This document shows positions 41,328 to 50,864 of a DNA stretch of 64,000 nucleotides, piece after piece (the stretch's first letter is position 1; the number at the start of each line of letters is the position of its first letter). Position numbers and translations under genes: made by a program. A model generated the notes under the pieces. The model was given only the letters and a program-made list of their open reading frames with translations. It was not told the DNA's origin and searched no databases. Source of the stretch: [Actinomadura] parvosata subsp. kistnae (lineage in GTDB: Bacteria; Actinomycetota; Actinomycetes; Streptosporangiales; Streptosporangiaceae); contig NZ_OOHJ01000018.1 of assembly GCF_900323885.1 (NCBI RefSeq), positions 310,001 through 374,000 of the forward strand, given 5' to 3'.

Positions 41328-41428
41328 CCCGTCAAGATTCCGGCTCCACCCGTATGAATCCCGTCAAGAACGGCAAAACCACCCGATTCCCGGCGTTTGC
41401 TTGATCTGCGGCCGCCCCCCGAGGGCGG
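41328..41428 (+). promoter_or_regulatory. kdp leader: direct repeats and hairpin
   Basis: CCCGTCAAGA occurs at 41328-41337 and 41360-41369, 32 bases apart, a possible binding site for a regulator. A hairpin with CCGCCC (41412-41417) and GGGCGG (41423-41428) follows, 33 bases before the first small gene. No known potassium or c-di-AMP riboswitch was recognised. Confidence 0.4.
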
Positions 41429-41461
41429 CGGCGATCTCATCATTCGAGCTGAGGAGTGGGG

Positions 41462-41545
41462 ATGGCGGACGTCATCTTCGTCGCCCTGACGATCGCGATC
41501 TTCGTGGTCTTCGGGCTGGTCGTGCGGGCGGTGGAGCGGCTTTGA
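41462..41545 (+). CDS. 27-residue membrane peptide upstream of kdpF
   Basis: ATG 41462 follows GAGGAG and opens a frame encoding MADVIFVALTIAIF and then VVFGLVVRAVERL, one hydrophobic helix with a basic, charged C-terminus. The stop overlaps the TTG start of kdpF as TTGA, so kdpF translation likely depends on it. The size, topology and charged end resemble KdpF itself, suggesting a second small subunit or a regulatory peptide of the Kdp pump. Confidence 0.7.
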   Translation: MADVIFVALTIAIFVVFGLVVRAVERL

Positions 41546-41631
41546 GCGCTGTCAACGCCACCGGCCTGGTCGTGGTGGCCGGTCTGGTGATCTTCATGGT
41601 CGCGGCCCTGCTGTTCCCGGAGCGGTTCTGA
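41542..41631 (+). CDS. kdpF: potassium-transporting ATPase small subunit KdpF
   Basis: 29 residues from TTG 41542: MSAVNATGLVVVAGLV followed by IFMVAALLFPERF. One helix and the C-terminal PERF are typical of KdpF, which stabilises the KdpABC complex. It overlaps the preceding peptide gene by four bases and kdpA by one base (TGATG). Confidence 0.9.
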   Translation: MSAVNATGLVVVAGLVIFMVAALLFPERF

Positions 41632-43292
41632 TGAGCACGACCCTGGCCGGGATGCTCTTCATCGCCTCCCTGATCGCCGCGGTGGCCCTGGTGTGGAAGC
41701 CGTTCGGCGATCACATGTACCGCGTCTACTCCACGACCAGGCACAACCGGGCCGAGCGGGTGATCTACCGCCTGCTGGGCGTGCGCGCCGACGCCGAGCA
41801 GAGCTGGGGCGTCTACGCGCGCGGCCTGCTGGCGTTCTCGGTGGTCTCGATCCTGGTCGTGTACGGCATCCAGCGGCTGCAGGACAAGCTGCCGCTGAGC
41901 GTCGGCATGAAGCCGGTCACCGACCACATCGCCTGGAACACCGCGATCAGCTTCGTCACCAACACCAACTGGCAGGCGTACTCCGGCGAGTCCACGATGG
42001 GCCACCTGACCCAGATGGCCGCCCTCGCGGTGCAGAACTTCGTCTCGGCCGCCGTGGGCATGGCGGTGGCGATCGCCCTCGTCCGCGGCTTCGCCCGGCG
42101 CAAGGCGGGCACGATCGGCAACTTCTGGGTGGACCTGGTCCGCGGCACGATCCGGATCCTGCTGCCGATCGCGTTCGTGGGCGCGCTGGTGCTGGTCGCG
42201 GGCGGGCTGATCCAGAACTTCGCCGGCCCGCACGAGGTGAGCACGCTGACCGGCGGCACCCAGGCGATCACCGGCGGCCCGGTCGCCTCCCAGGAGGTGA
42301 TCAAGGAGCTGGGCACGAACGGCGGCGGCTTCTACAACGTCAACTCGGCCCATCCGTTCGAGAACGCGGCCACCTGGACGAACTGGTTCGAGATCTTCCT
42401 GATCCTGGTGATCCCGTTCTCGCTCACCCGCACGTTCGGCAGGCTCGTCGGCCAGGTCCGGCAGGGCTACGCGATCCTCGCCGTGATGGGCGTGCTCGCG
42501 CTGGCGAGCGTCCTGCTGACGAACGTGTTCGAGCTCAGCGGGAACGCCACCGTGCCGCAGGCGGTCGGCGCGGCGATGGAGGGCAAGGAGGTGCGCTTCG
42601 GCGTGTCGAACTCGGCCACCTTCGCCGCCGCCACCACGCTCACCAGCACCGGCGCGGTGAACTCCTTCCACGACAGCTACACCCCGTTCGGCGGCATGAT
42701 GACGCTGGTCAACATGATGCTGGGCGAGGTCGCGCCGGGCGGCACCGGATCGGGCCTGTACGGCATGCTGATCCTCGCGGTGATCACCGTGTTCGTGGCC
42801 GGGCTGATGGTCGGCCGCACGCCGGAGTACCTGGGCAAGAGGATCGGCGCCCGCGAGATCAAGCTGGCCTCGCTCTACTTCCTGGTCACCCCGGCCCTGG
42901 TGCTGGTCGGCACCGCGTTCGCGATGGGCTCGGCGGAGCAGCGCGCCAGCATGTTCAACTCGGGCCCGCACGGCCTCTCGGAGGTCCTGTACGCGTTCAC
43001 CTCCGCCTCCAACAACAACGGCTCCGCCTTCGCCGGCCTCACCGTCAACACCCCGTGGTACGACGTGGCGCTCGGCCTGTGCATGGTGTTCGGCCGGTTC
43101 CTGCCGATCATCCTGGTGCTGGCCCTGGCGGGCTCGCTGGCCGCGCAGGCGCCGGTGCCGGCGGGTGCGGGCACGCTGCCGACGCACCGGCCGCAGTTCG
43201 TCGGCATGGTCGTCGGCGTGACGATCATCCTGGTCGCCCTCACGTTCCTGCCCGCCCTCGCGCTCGGCCCCATCGCGGAAGGACTGTCCTGA
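41631..43292 (+). CDS. kdpA: potassium-transporting ATPase subunit KdpA
   Basis: 553 residues, about ten membrane helices. The K+ channel-like subunit with selectivity-loop segments such as TNTNWQAYSGEST, LGTNGGGFYNVNSAHPFEN and SASNNNGSAFAG, all intact. It binds and passes K+ in the KdpFABC high-affinity uptake pump. One base separates its stop from the kdpB start. Confidence 0.97.
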   Translation: MSTTLAGMLFIASLIAAVALVWKPFGDHMYRVYSTTRHNRAERVIYRLLGVRADAEQSWGVYARGLLAFSVVSILVVYGIQRLQDKLPLSVGMKPVTDHIAWNTAISFVTNTNWQAYSGESTMGHLTQMAALAVQNFVSAAVGMAVAIALVRGFARRKAGTIGNFWVDLVRGTIRILLPIAFVGALVLVAGGLIQNFAGPHEVSTLTGGTQAITGGPVASQEVIKELGTNGGGFYNVNSAHPFENAATWTNWFEIFLILVIPFSLTRTFGRLVGQVRQGYAILAVMGVLALASVLLTNVFELSGNATVPQAVGAAMEGKEVRFGVSNSATFAAATTLTSTGAVNSFHDSYTPFGGMMTLVNMMLGEVAPGGTGSGLYGMLILAVITVFVAGLMVGRTPEYLGKRIGAREIKLASLYFLVTPALVLVGTAFAMGSAEQRASMFNSGPHGLSEVLYAFTSASNNNGSAFAGLTVNTPWYDVALGLCMVFGRFLPIILVLALAGSLAAQAPVPAGAGTLPTHRPQFVGMVVGVTIILVALTFLPALALGPIAEGLS

Positions 43293-43293
43293 C

Positions 43294-45378
43294 ATGTCGA
43301 CCCCCGTACTGGAGAAGCGGCGCGTGGGCGGCGGGCTGCTCGACCCGGAGCAGATGATCCGCTCGCTGCCGGACGCGCTGCGCAAGCTCAACCCGGCGAC
43401 CCTGTGGCGCAACCCGGTGATGCTCATCGTGGAGGCCGGCGCCGTCTTCACGACCGTCCTCGCGGTCTTCGACCCGTCGTTCTTCGCCTGGGCGATCGTG
43501 GTGTGGCTGTGGCTGACGGTGATCTTCGCGAACCTGGCCGAGGCGGTGGCGGAGGGGCGCGGCAAGGCGCAGGCCGCCACGCTGCGCGCCGCCAAGCGCG
43601 ACACCACCGCCCGCCGCCTCAAGAGCCGCGCGGCGACGGAGTGGGACGTGGTCGGGGCCCCGGAGCTGAAGCAGGGCGACCTGGTGATCGTCGAGGCCGG
43701 GGAGGTCATCCCCGGCGACGGCGACGTGATCGAGGGCATCGCGAGCGTGGACGAGTCCGCCATCACCGGCGAGTCCGCCCCGGTCATCCGGGAATCGGGT
43801 GGCGACCGCTCAGCGGTCACCGGCGGCACGAAGGTGCTGTCGGACCGGATCATCGTGAAGATCACCCAGAAGCCGGGTGAGAGCTTCATCGACCGGATGA
43901 TCGCCCTGGTGGAGGGCGCGAACCGGCAGAAGACCCCGAACGAGATCGCGCTCAACATCCTGCTCGCCGCCCTGACGATCATCTTCCTGGTCGCCACCGT
44001 CACCATGCAGCCGCTCGCGATCTACAGCAAGCTGGTCAACCCGGGCGTGCCCGACTCGCTCGCGCTGAACGCCGACGGCGTCACCGGCGTCGTCCTGGTG
44101 TCCCTGCTGGTCTGCCTGATCCCGACCACGATCGGCGCGCTGCTGAGCGCGATCGGCATCGCCGGCATGGACCGCCTGGTGCAGCGCAACGTGCTGGCCA
44201 TGTCGGGCCGCGCGGTGGAGGCCGCCGGGGACGTCTCGACCCTGCTCCTGGACAAGACCGGCACCATCACCCTGGGCAACCGGCAGGCCGCCGAGTTCGT
44301 CCCGGTGGACGGAGTCAGCGAGGCCGAGCTGGCCGAGGCGGCGCAACTGTCCAGCCTCGCGGACGAGACCCCCGAGGGCCGCTCGATCGTGGTGTTCGCC
44401 AAGCAGCACTACGGCCTGCGCGAACGCGAGATCCACGGCGCCGAATGGGTGCCCTTCACCGCCCAGACCCGCATGTCGGGGGTGAATTTCGAGGGCCGCG
44501 AGGTGCGCAAGGGCGCCGCCACCGCGGTCATGAAGTGGGTGCGTGACGCGGGCGGCCACCCCACCGACGAGGTCGGCCACCTGGTGGACGGCATCTCGGC
44601 CTCCGGCGGCACCCCGCTCGTGGTGGCCGAAAAGGGCCGGGTGCTCGGCGTGATCCACCTCAAGGACGTGGTCAAGGCGGGCATGCGCGAGCGTTTCGAC
44701 GAGATGCGCCGGATGGGCATCCGCACCGTCATGATCACCGGTGACAACCCGCTGACCGCCAAGGCCATCGCCGACGAGGCCGGCGTGGACGACTTCCTGG
44801 CCGAGGCCACCCCCGAGGACAAGCTGGCCCTCATCAAAAGGGAGCAGGAGGGCGGCCGCCTGGTGGCGATGACCGGCGACGGCACCAACGACGCCCCCGC
44901 CCTGGCCCAGTCGGACGTGGGCGTGGCGATGAACACCGGCACGTCGGCCGCCAAGGAGGCGGGCAACATGGTCGACCTCGACTCCAACCCGACCAAGCTC
45001 ATCGAGATCGTCGAGATCGGCAAGCAGCTGCTCATCACGCGCGGCGCGCTGACCACGTTCTCCATCGCCAACGACATCGCCAAGTACTTCGCGATCATCC
45101 CGGCCATGTTCGCCGCGGTCTACCCGGGCCTGGACGCGCTCAACGTCATGCGCCTGTCCAGCCCCCAGTCCGCGATCCTGGCAGCGGTGATCTTCAACGC
45201 GCTGGTCATCGTCGCCCTCATCCCGCTCGCCCTGCGGGGCGTGCGCTACCGGCCGTCCAGCGCCTCCAAGCTGCTGTCCCGCAACCTGTACGTCTACGGC
45301 CTGGGCGGCATCGTCGCCCCCTTCATCGGTATCAAGATCATCGACCTGTTGATCCAGTTCCTTCCGGGGATGAGCTGA
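43294..45378 (+). CDS. kdpB: potassium-transporting ATPase ATP-binding subunit KdpB
   Basis: 694 residues. P-type ATPase with phosphorylation motif DKTGTITLGN at about 319, actuator motif TGES, and MTGDGTNDAPAL hinge. Seven membrane helices are expected. It hydrolyses ATP to drive K+ uptake through KdpA. It is followed directly by kdpC with no gap. Confidence 0.97.
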   Translation: MSTPVLEKRRVGGGLLDPEQMIRSLPDALRKLNPATLWRNPVMLIVEAGAVFTTVLAVFDPSFFAWAIVVWLWLTVIFANLAEAVAEGRGKAQAATLRAAKRDTTARRLKSRAATEWDVVGAPELKQGDLVIVEAGEVIPGDGDVIEGIASVDESAITGESAPVIRESGGDRSAVTGGTKVLSDRIIVKITQKPGESFIDRMIALVEGANRQKTPNEIALNILLAALTIIFLVATVTMQPLAIYSKLVNPGVPDSLALNADGVTGVVLVSLLVCLIPTTIGALLSAIGIAGMDRLVQRNVLAMSGRAVEAAGDVSTLLLDKTGTITLGNRQAAEFVPVDGVSEAELAEAAQLSSLADETPEGRSIVVFAKQHYGLREREIHGAEWVPFTAQTRMSGVNFEGREVRKGAATAVMKWVRDAGGHPTDEVGHLVDGISASGGTPLVVAEKGRVLGVIHLKDVVKAGMRERFDEMRRMGIRTVMITGDNPLTAKAIADEAGVDDFLAEATPEDKLALIKREQEGGRLVAMTGDGTNDAPALAQSDVGVAMNTGTSAAKEAGNMVDLDSNPTKLIEIVEIGKQLLITRGALTTFSIANDIAKYFAIIPAMFAAVYPGLDALNVMRLSSPQSAILAAVIFNALVIVALIPLALRGVRYRPSSASKLLSRNLYVYGLGGIVAPFIGIKIIDLLIQFLPGMS

Positions 45379-46185
45379 ATGGACCGCATGCCCGGCTGGC
45401 TCCGCCAGCATCTCGCCGCCCTGCGCGCGGTGGCCGTCCTGACCGTGCTGCTCGGCCTGGTCTACCCGCTGGTCACCACCGGAGTGGCCCAGGCCCTGTT
45501 CCACCACCAGGCCAACGGCTCCCTGGTCGAAGGCGGCCACGGCAGCTCGCTGATCGGCCAGTCCTTCACCGACGCCGACGGCAACCCGGTCAGGAAGTAC
45601 TTCCAGTCCCGCCCGTCGGCCGCCGGCGACGGCTACGACCCCACCTCCACCAGCGCCGGCAACCTCGGCCCCGAGGACGTCATCGACACGCCCGACCGGA
45701 AGTCGCTGCTCACCCAGGTCTGCACCCGCTCCAAGGCGATCGGCGAACTGGAGGGCGTCAGCGGCGCCCGCCCGTACTGCACCCCGGACGGGGTCGGCGC
45801 GGTGCTGAAGGTCTTCCCCGACAAGGCCGTCAGCGTCAACCAGGCGTGCCCGGCCGTCCCCTTCGTCGCCACCTACGAGGGCAGAAGGGTGGAGTGCGCG
45901 AGGCCGGGCGAGGACTACGCGGCCGGCCGCACCGTCCCCGTCCGGGGCGACGCCACGGCGGTGGTCCCCGCCGACGCCGTGACCGCGAGCGGGTCGGGTC
46001 TCGACCCGCACATCTCGCTCGCCTACGCCGAGCTCCAGGCCCCCCGCGTCGCGAAGGAACGCGGTCTCGACCAGGCCGAGGTGGAGCGGCTCATCCGGCA
46101 GCACACCACCGGCCGCGCGCTCGGCTTCATGGGCGAGCCCGCGGTGAACGTGCTCGAACTCAACCTGGCCCTGGACCGGTCATGA
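45379..46185 (+). CDS. kdpC: potassium-transporting ATPase subunit KdpC
   Basis: 268 residues, longer than the roughly 190 of E. coli KdpC. An N-terminal membrane helix (AVLTVLLGLVYPLVTTGVAQ) precedes the family motifs GQSFTD, YFQSRPSA and SGLDPHIS. Between them lies an insert of about 75 residues with four Cys (in QVCTRS, PYCTPD, QACPAV and VECARP). Similar long forms are known from Streptomyces. It overlaps kdpD by four bases. Confidence 0.95.
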   Translation: MDRMPGWLRQHLAALRAVAVLTVLLGLVYPLVTTGVAQALFHHQANGSLVEGGHGSSLIGQSFTDADGNPVRKYFQSRPSAAGDGYDPTSTSAGNLGPEDVIDTPDRKSLLTQVCTRSKAIGELEGVSGARPYCTPDGVGAVLKVFPDKAVSVNQACPAVPFVATYEGRRVECARPGEDYAAGRTVPVRGDATAVVPADAVTASGSGLDPHISLAYAELQAPRVAKERGLDQAEVERLIRQHTTGRALGFMGEPAVNVLELNLALDRS

Positions 46186-48710
46186 CCAGGGGCCGCCTGC
46201 GGGTCTACCTCGGGGCGGCCCCCGGGGTCGGCAAGACGTACGCGATGCTCGGGGAGGGCCGCCGCGCGACCGAGCGCGGCCGGGACGTGGTCGTGGGCCT
46301 GGTCGAGACGCACGGCCGCCCGCGCACCGCCGCCCTCCTGGAGGGCCTGGAGGTCGTCCCCCGCAGGAGCGTCGTGTACCGGGGGGCCACGTTCACCGAG
46401 CTCGACGTCGAGGCCGTGATCGCGCGCCGGCCGAAGGTGGCGCTGATCGACGAGCTGGCCCACACCAACGTGCCCGGCTCGAAGAACGTCAAGCGCTGGC
46501 AGGACATCGACGAGATCCTGGACGCCGGCATCGACGTCATCTCCACGGTGAACATCCAGCACCTGGAGTCGGTCAACGACGTCGTCCAGGAGATCACGGG
46601 GGTGCCGCAGCGGGAGACCGTACCGGATGAGGTGGTGCGCCGCGCCGACCAGATCGAGCTGGTGGACATGTCGCCGGAGGCGCTGCGCCGCCGGATGGCG
46701 CACGGCAACGTGTACGCGCCGGAGAAGGTCAGCGCCGCCATGGCGAACTACTTCCGCGTCGGCAACCTGACCGCCCTACGGGAGCTGGCGCTGCTGTGGG
46801 TGGCGGGCAAGGTGGACGACCAGCTCGACCGCTACCGCGCCGACCACGGCATCAAGGGCACATGGGAGACCCGGGAGCGGGTCGTGGTCGCGCTGACCGG
46901 CGGCCCGGAGGGCGACACGCTGGTCCGGCGGGCGGCCAGGATCGCGGCCCGCACCAAGGGCGCCGACCTGCTGGCCGTGCACGTGACCCGCGCCGACGGG
47001 CTGGCCGGCGCCGACCCGGCGAGCCTGGCCCGGCAGCGCACGCTGGTCGAGAGCATGGGCGGCACCTACCACCAGGTCGTCGGCGACGACGTGCCGCGCG
47101 CGCTGCTCGACTTCGCCCGCGGCGTCAACGCCACCCAGCTCGTCCTGGGCGCCTCCCGCAGGGGCCGGTTCGCGCAGATACTCTCGCGCGGCGTCGGCGT
47201 CGAGACCACCGCCCTGTCCGGCTCGATCGACGTGCACCTGGTCACGCACGAGGAGGCCAAGAAGGGCCGCGGGCGGCGGGAACGCAGCCGCGCCGCCCTG
47301 ACCCGCAAGCGGCGGCTCGCCGGATGGGCGGTGGCGACGGCCGGGCTGCCCGCGCTGACCGCCGCGCTCGCCCCGTTCCGCGACGTGCTGCAGTTGCCGA
47401 GCGAGATCCTGCTGTTCCTGTGCCTCGTGGTGGGGGTCGCGCTGATCGGCGGCATGTGGCCGGCGATCGTCGCGGCGGTGGGCGGGTCGCTGCTGCTCAA
47501 CTGGTTCTTCACGCCGCCGGTCGGCCGGATCACCATCGCCGACCCGGAGAACCTGCTCGCCCTGATCGTGTTCGTGCTGGTCGCGGCGGTGGTCAGCACG
47601 ATCGTGGACCTGGCGGCCCGGCGCACCCGACAGGCCGCGCGGGCGGGCGCGGACGCCGAGGTCCTGTCCACGCTGGCCGGGCACGTCCTGCGCGGCGAGG
47701 CCGCGCTGCCCTCCCTGCTGGGACGGCTGCGCGAGACGTTCGGCCTGGAGTCGGTCACCCTGCTCGAACGCGCCGGCGAGCCCACCCCCGACGACCAGTC
47801 CGAGCCGGCCGCCTGGCGGATCATCGCCACCTCCGGCGCCGCGCCCTGCACCGCCCCCGCCGCGGCCGACACCGACGTGGTGATCAGCGACCGGCTCGTG
47901 CTCGCCGCCCGCGGCCGGCTGCTGGACGCCAGCGACCGCCGGGTGCTGGAAGCCTTCGCCGCCGAGGCCGCCGTCGCGCTCCGCCAGGAACGCCTGGAGC
48001 AGGAGGCGGGGCTGGCCAAGCCGCTGGCCGAGGCCGACAGAATGCGGACCGCGCTGCTCGCCGCCGTCAGCCACGACCTGCGCACGCCGCTCTCGGCGGC
48101 CAAGGCGGCGGTGGAGAGCCTGCGCAGCCGGGACGTCACGTGGACCGACGAGGACCGCGACGAGCTGCTGGCCACCGCCGACGAGTCCCTGACCCGGCTC
48201 GACCGGCTGGTGGAGAACCTGCTCGACATGAGCCGGCTGCAGGCCGGGGTGCTCGGCCTGTCGCTCCAGCCCGTAGCCCTGGAGGACGTGGTGCCCCGCG
48301 CCATCGACGACCTCGGCCCGCTGCGCGAGCGCGTCGAGGGCGACGTGTCCGCCGGCCTGCCCGAGATCGTCGCCGACCCCGCCCTGCTGGAGCGGGTGCT
48401 GGTCAACCTGATGGCCAACGCCGTACGCCACAGCCCGCCCGGGCACAAGGTGCTGGTCACGGGCAGCCGGCACGACGACGAGGTCGAGATCCGGATCGTC
48501 GACCGGGGGCCCGGCATCCCGCCCGAGCAGCACGAGCGGGTCTTCCTGCCGTTCCAGCGGCTCGGCGACCGCGACAACGGCACCGGCGTCGGGCTCGGCC
48601 TCGCGCTGTCGCGCGGGCTCACCGAGGCCATGGGCGGCACCCTCGTCCCCGAGGAGACACCGGGAGGAGGGCTGACGATGATCGTCAGCCTGCCGGTCAG
48701 CCCTCCATGA
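46182..48710 (+). CDS. kdpD: osmosensitive K+ channel sensor kinase KdpD
   Basis: 842 residues. The N-terminal KdpD domain has a Walker A GAAPGVGKT near 11 and a USP-like domain at about 230-360. Four membrane helices lie at about 390-490, then a GAF-like region and a histidine kinase with SHDLRTPLS (H at about 630) and an intact ATPase domain. It should phosphorylate KdpE, but no kdpE gene follows; instead the 3' end overlaps the convergent MerR gene by 14 bases. Confidence 0.95.
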   Translation: MTRGRLRVYLGAAPGVGKTYAMLGEGRRATERGRDVVVGLVETHGRPRTAALLEGLEVVPRRSVVYRGATFTELDVEAVIARRPKVALIDELAHTNVPGSKNVKRWQDIDEILDAGIDVISTVNIQHLESVNDVVQEITGVPQRETVPDEVVRRADQIELVDMSPEALRRRMAHGNVYAPEKVSAAMANYFRVGNLTALRELALLWVAGKVDDQLDRYRADHGIKGTWETRERVVVALTGGPEGDTLVRRAARIAARTKGADLLAVHVTRADGLAGADPASLARQRTLVESMGGTYHQVVGDDVPRALLDFARGVNATQLVLGASRRGRFAQILSRGVGVETTALSGSIDVHLVTHEEAKKGRGRRERSRAALTRKRRLAGWAVATAGLPALTAALAPFRDVLQLPSEILLFLCLVVGVALIGGMWPAIVAAVGGSLLLNWFFTPPVGRITIADPENLLALIVFVLVAAVVSTIVDLAARRTRQAARAGADAEVLSTLAGHVLRGEAALPSLLGRLRETFGLESVTLLERAGEPTPDDQSEPAAWRIIATSGAAPCTAPAAADTDVVISDRLVLAARGRLLDASDRRVLEAFAAEAAVALRQERLEQEAGLAKPLAEADRMRTALLAAVSHDLRTPLSAAKAAVESLRSRDVTWTDEDRDELLATADESLTRLDRLVENLLDMSRLQAGVLGLSLQPVALEDVVPRAIDDLGPLRERVEGDVSAGLPEIVADPALLERVLVNLMANAVRHSPPGHKVLVTGSRHDDEVEIRIVDRGPGIPPEQHERVFLPFQRLGDRDNGTGVGLGLALSRGLTEAMGGTLVPEETPGGGLTMIVSLPVSPP

Positions 48711-49407
48711 GCCGGGCCAGCCGCTCCCACGCCGGGGACGAGGCCCCGGGCTGCGACTGCCGGGCCAGCCGGGCGATCGCCTCGCCGCGGACGGGCGGGG
48801 ACTCCACCCGGCCGGCGAACCAGCTCCGCGTGCGCTCCGCGAGCGCCGGAAGGCGCGGGTCGTCGGGCGGCCAGTCGTAGGCGGCGTCGTGCTCCAGGTA
48901 GAGGGCCCGGAACTCGGGGTCGCCGATGAGCTGCCGCTTCTCCGCGATCCAGCCGGCCGCGTCCTCGGGCGAGGCTGTCTGCATCAGGATCCAGCCGTCG
49001 CGTTCGAGGTCGCGCCGGCGCTCGCTGACGCCCAGCCGGCGCAGCTCCTCAAGGTAGTCGGCGACCTCCGGCGAGACGAACAGGCGGTCGCCGCCGCGCA
49101 GCTCGGCGAGCTGTTCCCGGGTTCGCCGGAGCTGCGCGATGCGGTCCTCCAGGTCGTGGTCGATCTCGGCGATGGCCGCCGCCAGCGTGTCCGCGTCGGC
49201 GTCGAGCAGGTCCTTGATCCGGGCCAGCGGCACGCCCGCCTGGGCCAGGGTCCTGATCTTGACGAGGTCGATCGCGTCCTTGGCGGTGTAGCGCCGGTAG
49301 CCGGAGACGTCCCGGCCGGGCTCGGCCAGCAGGCCGCGCTGGTGGTAGTGGCGGACGGCCTTGATGGTCACTCCGGCGTAGTCCGCGAGCTGGCCGATGG
49401 TGAGCAT
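48697..49407 (-). CDS. MerR-family regulator
   Basis: 236 residues from ATG 49407, with GGGAGG nine bases upstream; ATG 49416 would abut that site. The N-terminal winged helix begins LTIGQLADYAGVTIKAVRHY, followed by the coiled-coil dimer helix. The C-terminal 110 residues are a helical effector domain without Cys metal ligands, so a small organic ligand is more likely than a metal. It is transcribed with the preceding serine hydrolase gene, whose promoter has a MerR-type dyad. Confidence 0.9.
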   Translation of the reverse strand: MLTIGQLADYAGVTIKAVRHYHQRGLLAEPGRDVSGYRRYTAKDAIDLVKIRTLAQAGVPLARIKDLLDADADTLAAAIAEIDHDLEDRIAQLRRTREQLAELRGGDRLFVSPEVADYLEELRRLGVSERRRDLERDGWILMQTASPEDAAGWIAEKRQLIGDPEFRALYLEHDAAYDWPPDDPRLPALAERTRSWFAGRVESPPVRGEAIARLARQSQPGASSPAWERLARLMEG

Positions 49408-49432
49408 GCCGGACATCCTCCCATTCCCCCGG

Positions 49433-50857
49433 TCAGACCCGCCGGGTCAGGCGGCCGCCGCCGTTGCGGAAGCGCGCCCGGCCCTCCCGGATGTCGTGGT
49501 AGGAGACGAGCAGCAGGCGCAGGTATCCGTCGAACGCCTCCAGCGGGTACCCGGCGGGCGCGAACAGGCCGGGCCGGATCGGCACGTAACGCTGCGGCGG
49601 GGCGGAGACGGCGCCGCCCGCGAACGCGGTGAAGATCCGCTCCTGCGCGCCGTCCGCCGGCTCGTAGGTGGTCCGCTCCTCCAGCTGGCCGTCCACGATG
49701 CTGACGTCGATGCGGAGCTGGTCGGAGCGGTAGGTGCCGGCGTACGGGGTGAGGTCCACGTCCTGCCGCATCTCGGTGACCAGCCTGGGGATCGGGACGC
49801 CGAGGTGCTCGCGCAGGAGCCACTGCAGGAGCTGGTCGTGCAGCATGATCGCGCCCGGGGTGTTGCCGTACGCGGCGAAGACCAGGTCGTGCTCGGGGAC
49901 GACGCACAGGAGCGACACGCCGCCCGGCGACGCGCCCGACATGGCCAGCACGGTCACGTCCCCGAACGGATAGCGCACCCAGCCCATGCCCATGGGCGGG
50001 ACGTTCGGGGTGCGCATGTCGTACGAGACCTGCTGCATCAGCGCGACCGACGCGGCCGACAGCACCCGCGCGCCGGAGGGCGACACGCCGCCCGCGAGGT
50101 GGGTGCGCCCGAAGGCGAGCAGGTCGGCGACGGTGCCGATGGGGGTGCCGCCCGCCGGCCCCCAGGTGTCGGGCAGGGTGAACAGGCCGGTGGGCCTGGC
50201 CTCCATGGTCTCCGGGTCGGGGAAGTGGCCGATCGCGGTGCCGCGCAGGATGGCCTGCTCCGCCGAGGTGCTGGAGTCCTTCATGCCGACCGGCCCGTAG
50301 AGGTCGCGCTGCAGGAGCTCGGGGAAGGACAGGCCGGTCACCACCTCCAGCAGGCGGCCGGCGACGATCATGCCGCCGTTGGAGTAGCTGAGCTGCTCGC
50401 CCGGCTCGAACAGCACGCCGCAGGAGTCCGCCAGGCCCGCCACGTACGCCTTGAGCGCGTCGCGGCCCTTCGCGTCGGGGAAGTACAGGTCCGCGTCGAT
50501 GCCGTTGGTGTGCGAGATCAGGTGCCGGACGAGGATCTTGTCCGCCGCGCCCGGCACGTTCAGGGCGAATTCCGGCAGGTAGCTGACGACCGGCGCGTCC
50601 AGGTCGAGCACCCCCCGGTCCACCTGCTGCAGCACCAGGGTGGTGGTCAGGACCTTGGTGACGGAGCCGATGAGGAACCCGGTGTCCTCGCGCATCGGCG
50701 CGCCGGTGACGACGTTCGCGGTGCCGTGGGCGACGACGGCCTGCCGGCCGGCGTGGAAAACGCCGGCGACGAACCCGGGGACGTGGTTGGCCGCGCAGTA
50801 GGCGGCGGACTGCTCGCGGAGCTGGGCTTCGACGGTGCGGAAGTCGTTGTCGTTCAT
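49433..50857 (-). CDS. serine hydrolase, beta-lactamase class C fold
   Basis: 474 residues. SxxK motif SVTK at 65-68 and the YSN motif in LSYSNGGM are intact, followed by a C-terminal lipocalin-like domain (TPYAGTYRSDQLRIDV). No signal peptide is seen, so it is probably cytoplasmic, unlike the Tat-exported hydrolase at 25265. It may be an esterase or D-aminopeptidase. The MerR gene follows 25 bases downstream and probably controls the promoter at 50865-50896. Confidence 0.88.
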   Translation of the reverse strand: MNDNDFRTVEAQLREQSAAYCAANHVPGFVAGVFHAGRQAVVAHGTANVVTGAPMREDTGFLIGSVTKVLTTTLVLQQVDRGVLDLDAPVVSYLPEFALNVPGAADKILVRHLISHTNGIDADLYFPDAKGRDALKAYVAGLADSCGVLFEPGEQLSYSNGGMIVAGRLLEVVTGLSFPELLQRDLYGPVGMKDSSTSAEQAILRGTAIGHFPDPETMEARPTGLFTLPDTWGPAGGTPIGTVADLLAFGRTHLAGGVSPSGARVLSAASVALMQQVSYDMRTPNVPPMGMGWVRYPFGDVTVLAMSGASPGGVSLLCVVPEHDLVFAAYGNTPGAIMLHDQLLQWLLREHLGVPIPRLVTEMRQDVDLTPYAGTYRSDQLRIDVSIVDGQLEERTTYEPADGAQERIFTAFAGGAVSAPPQRYVPIRPGLFAPAGYPLEAFDGYLRLLLVSYHDIREGRARFRNGGGRLTRRV

Positions 50858-50864
50858 GGGGACG

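Noticed and set aside
41300..41461. c-di-AMP or potassium riboswitch ahead of kdp
   Set aside because: The hairpin and direct repeats do not match a riboswitch consensus I know.
48697..49407. KdpE-like regulator following kdpD
   Set aside because: It is convergent and carries a MerR winged helix, not a receiver domain.
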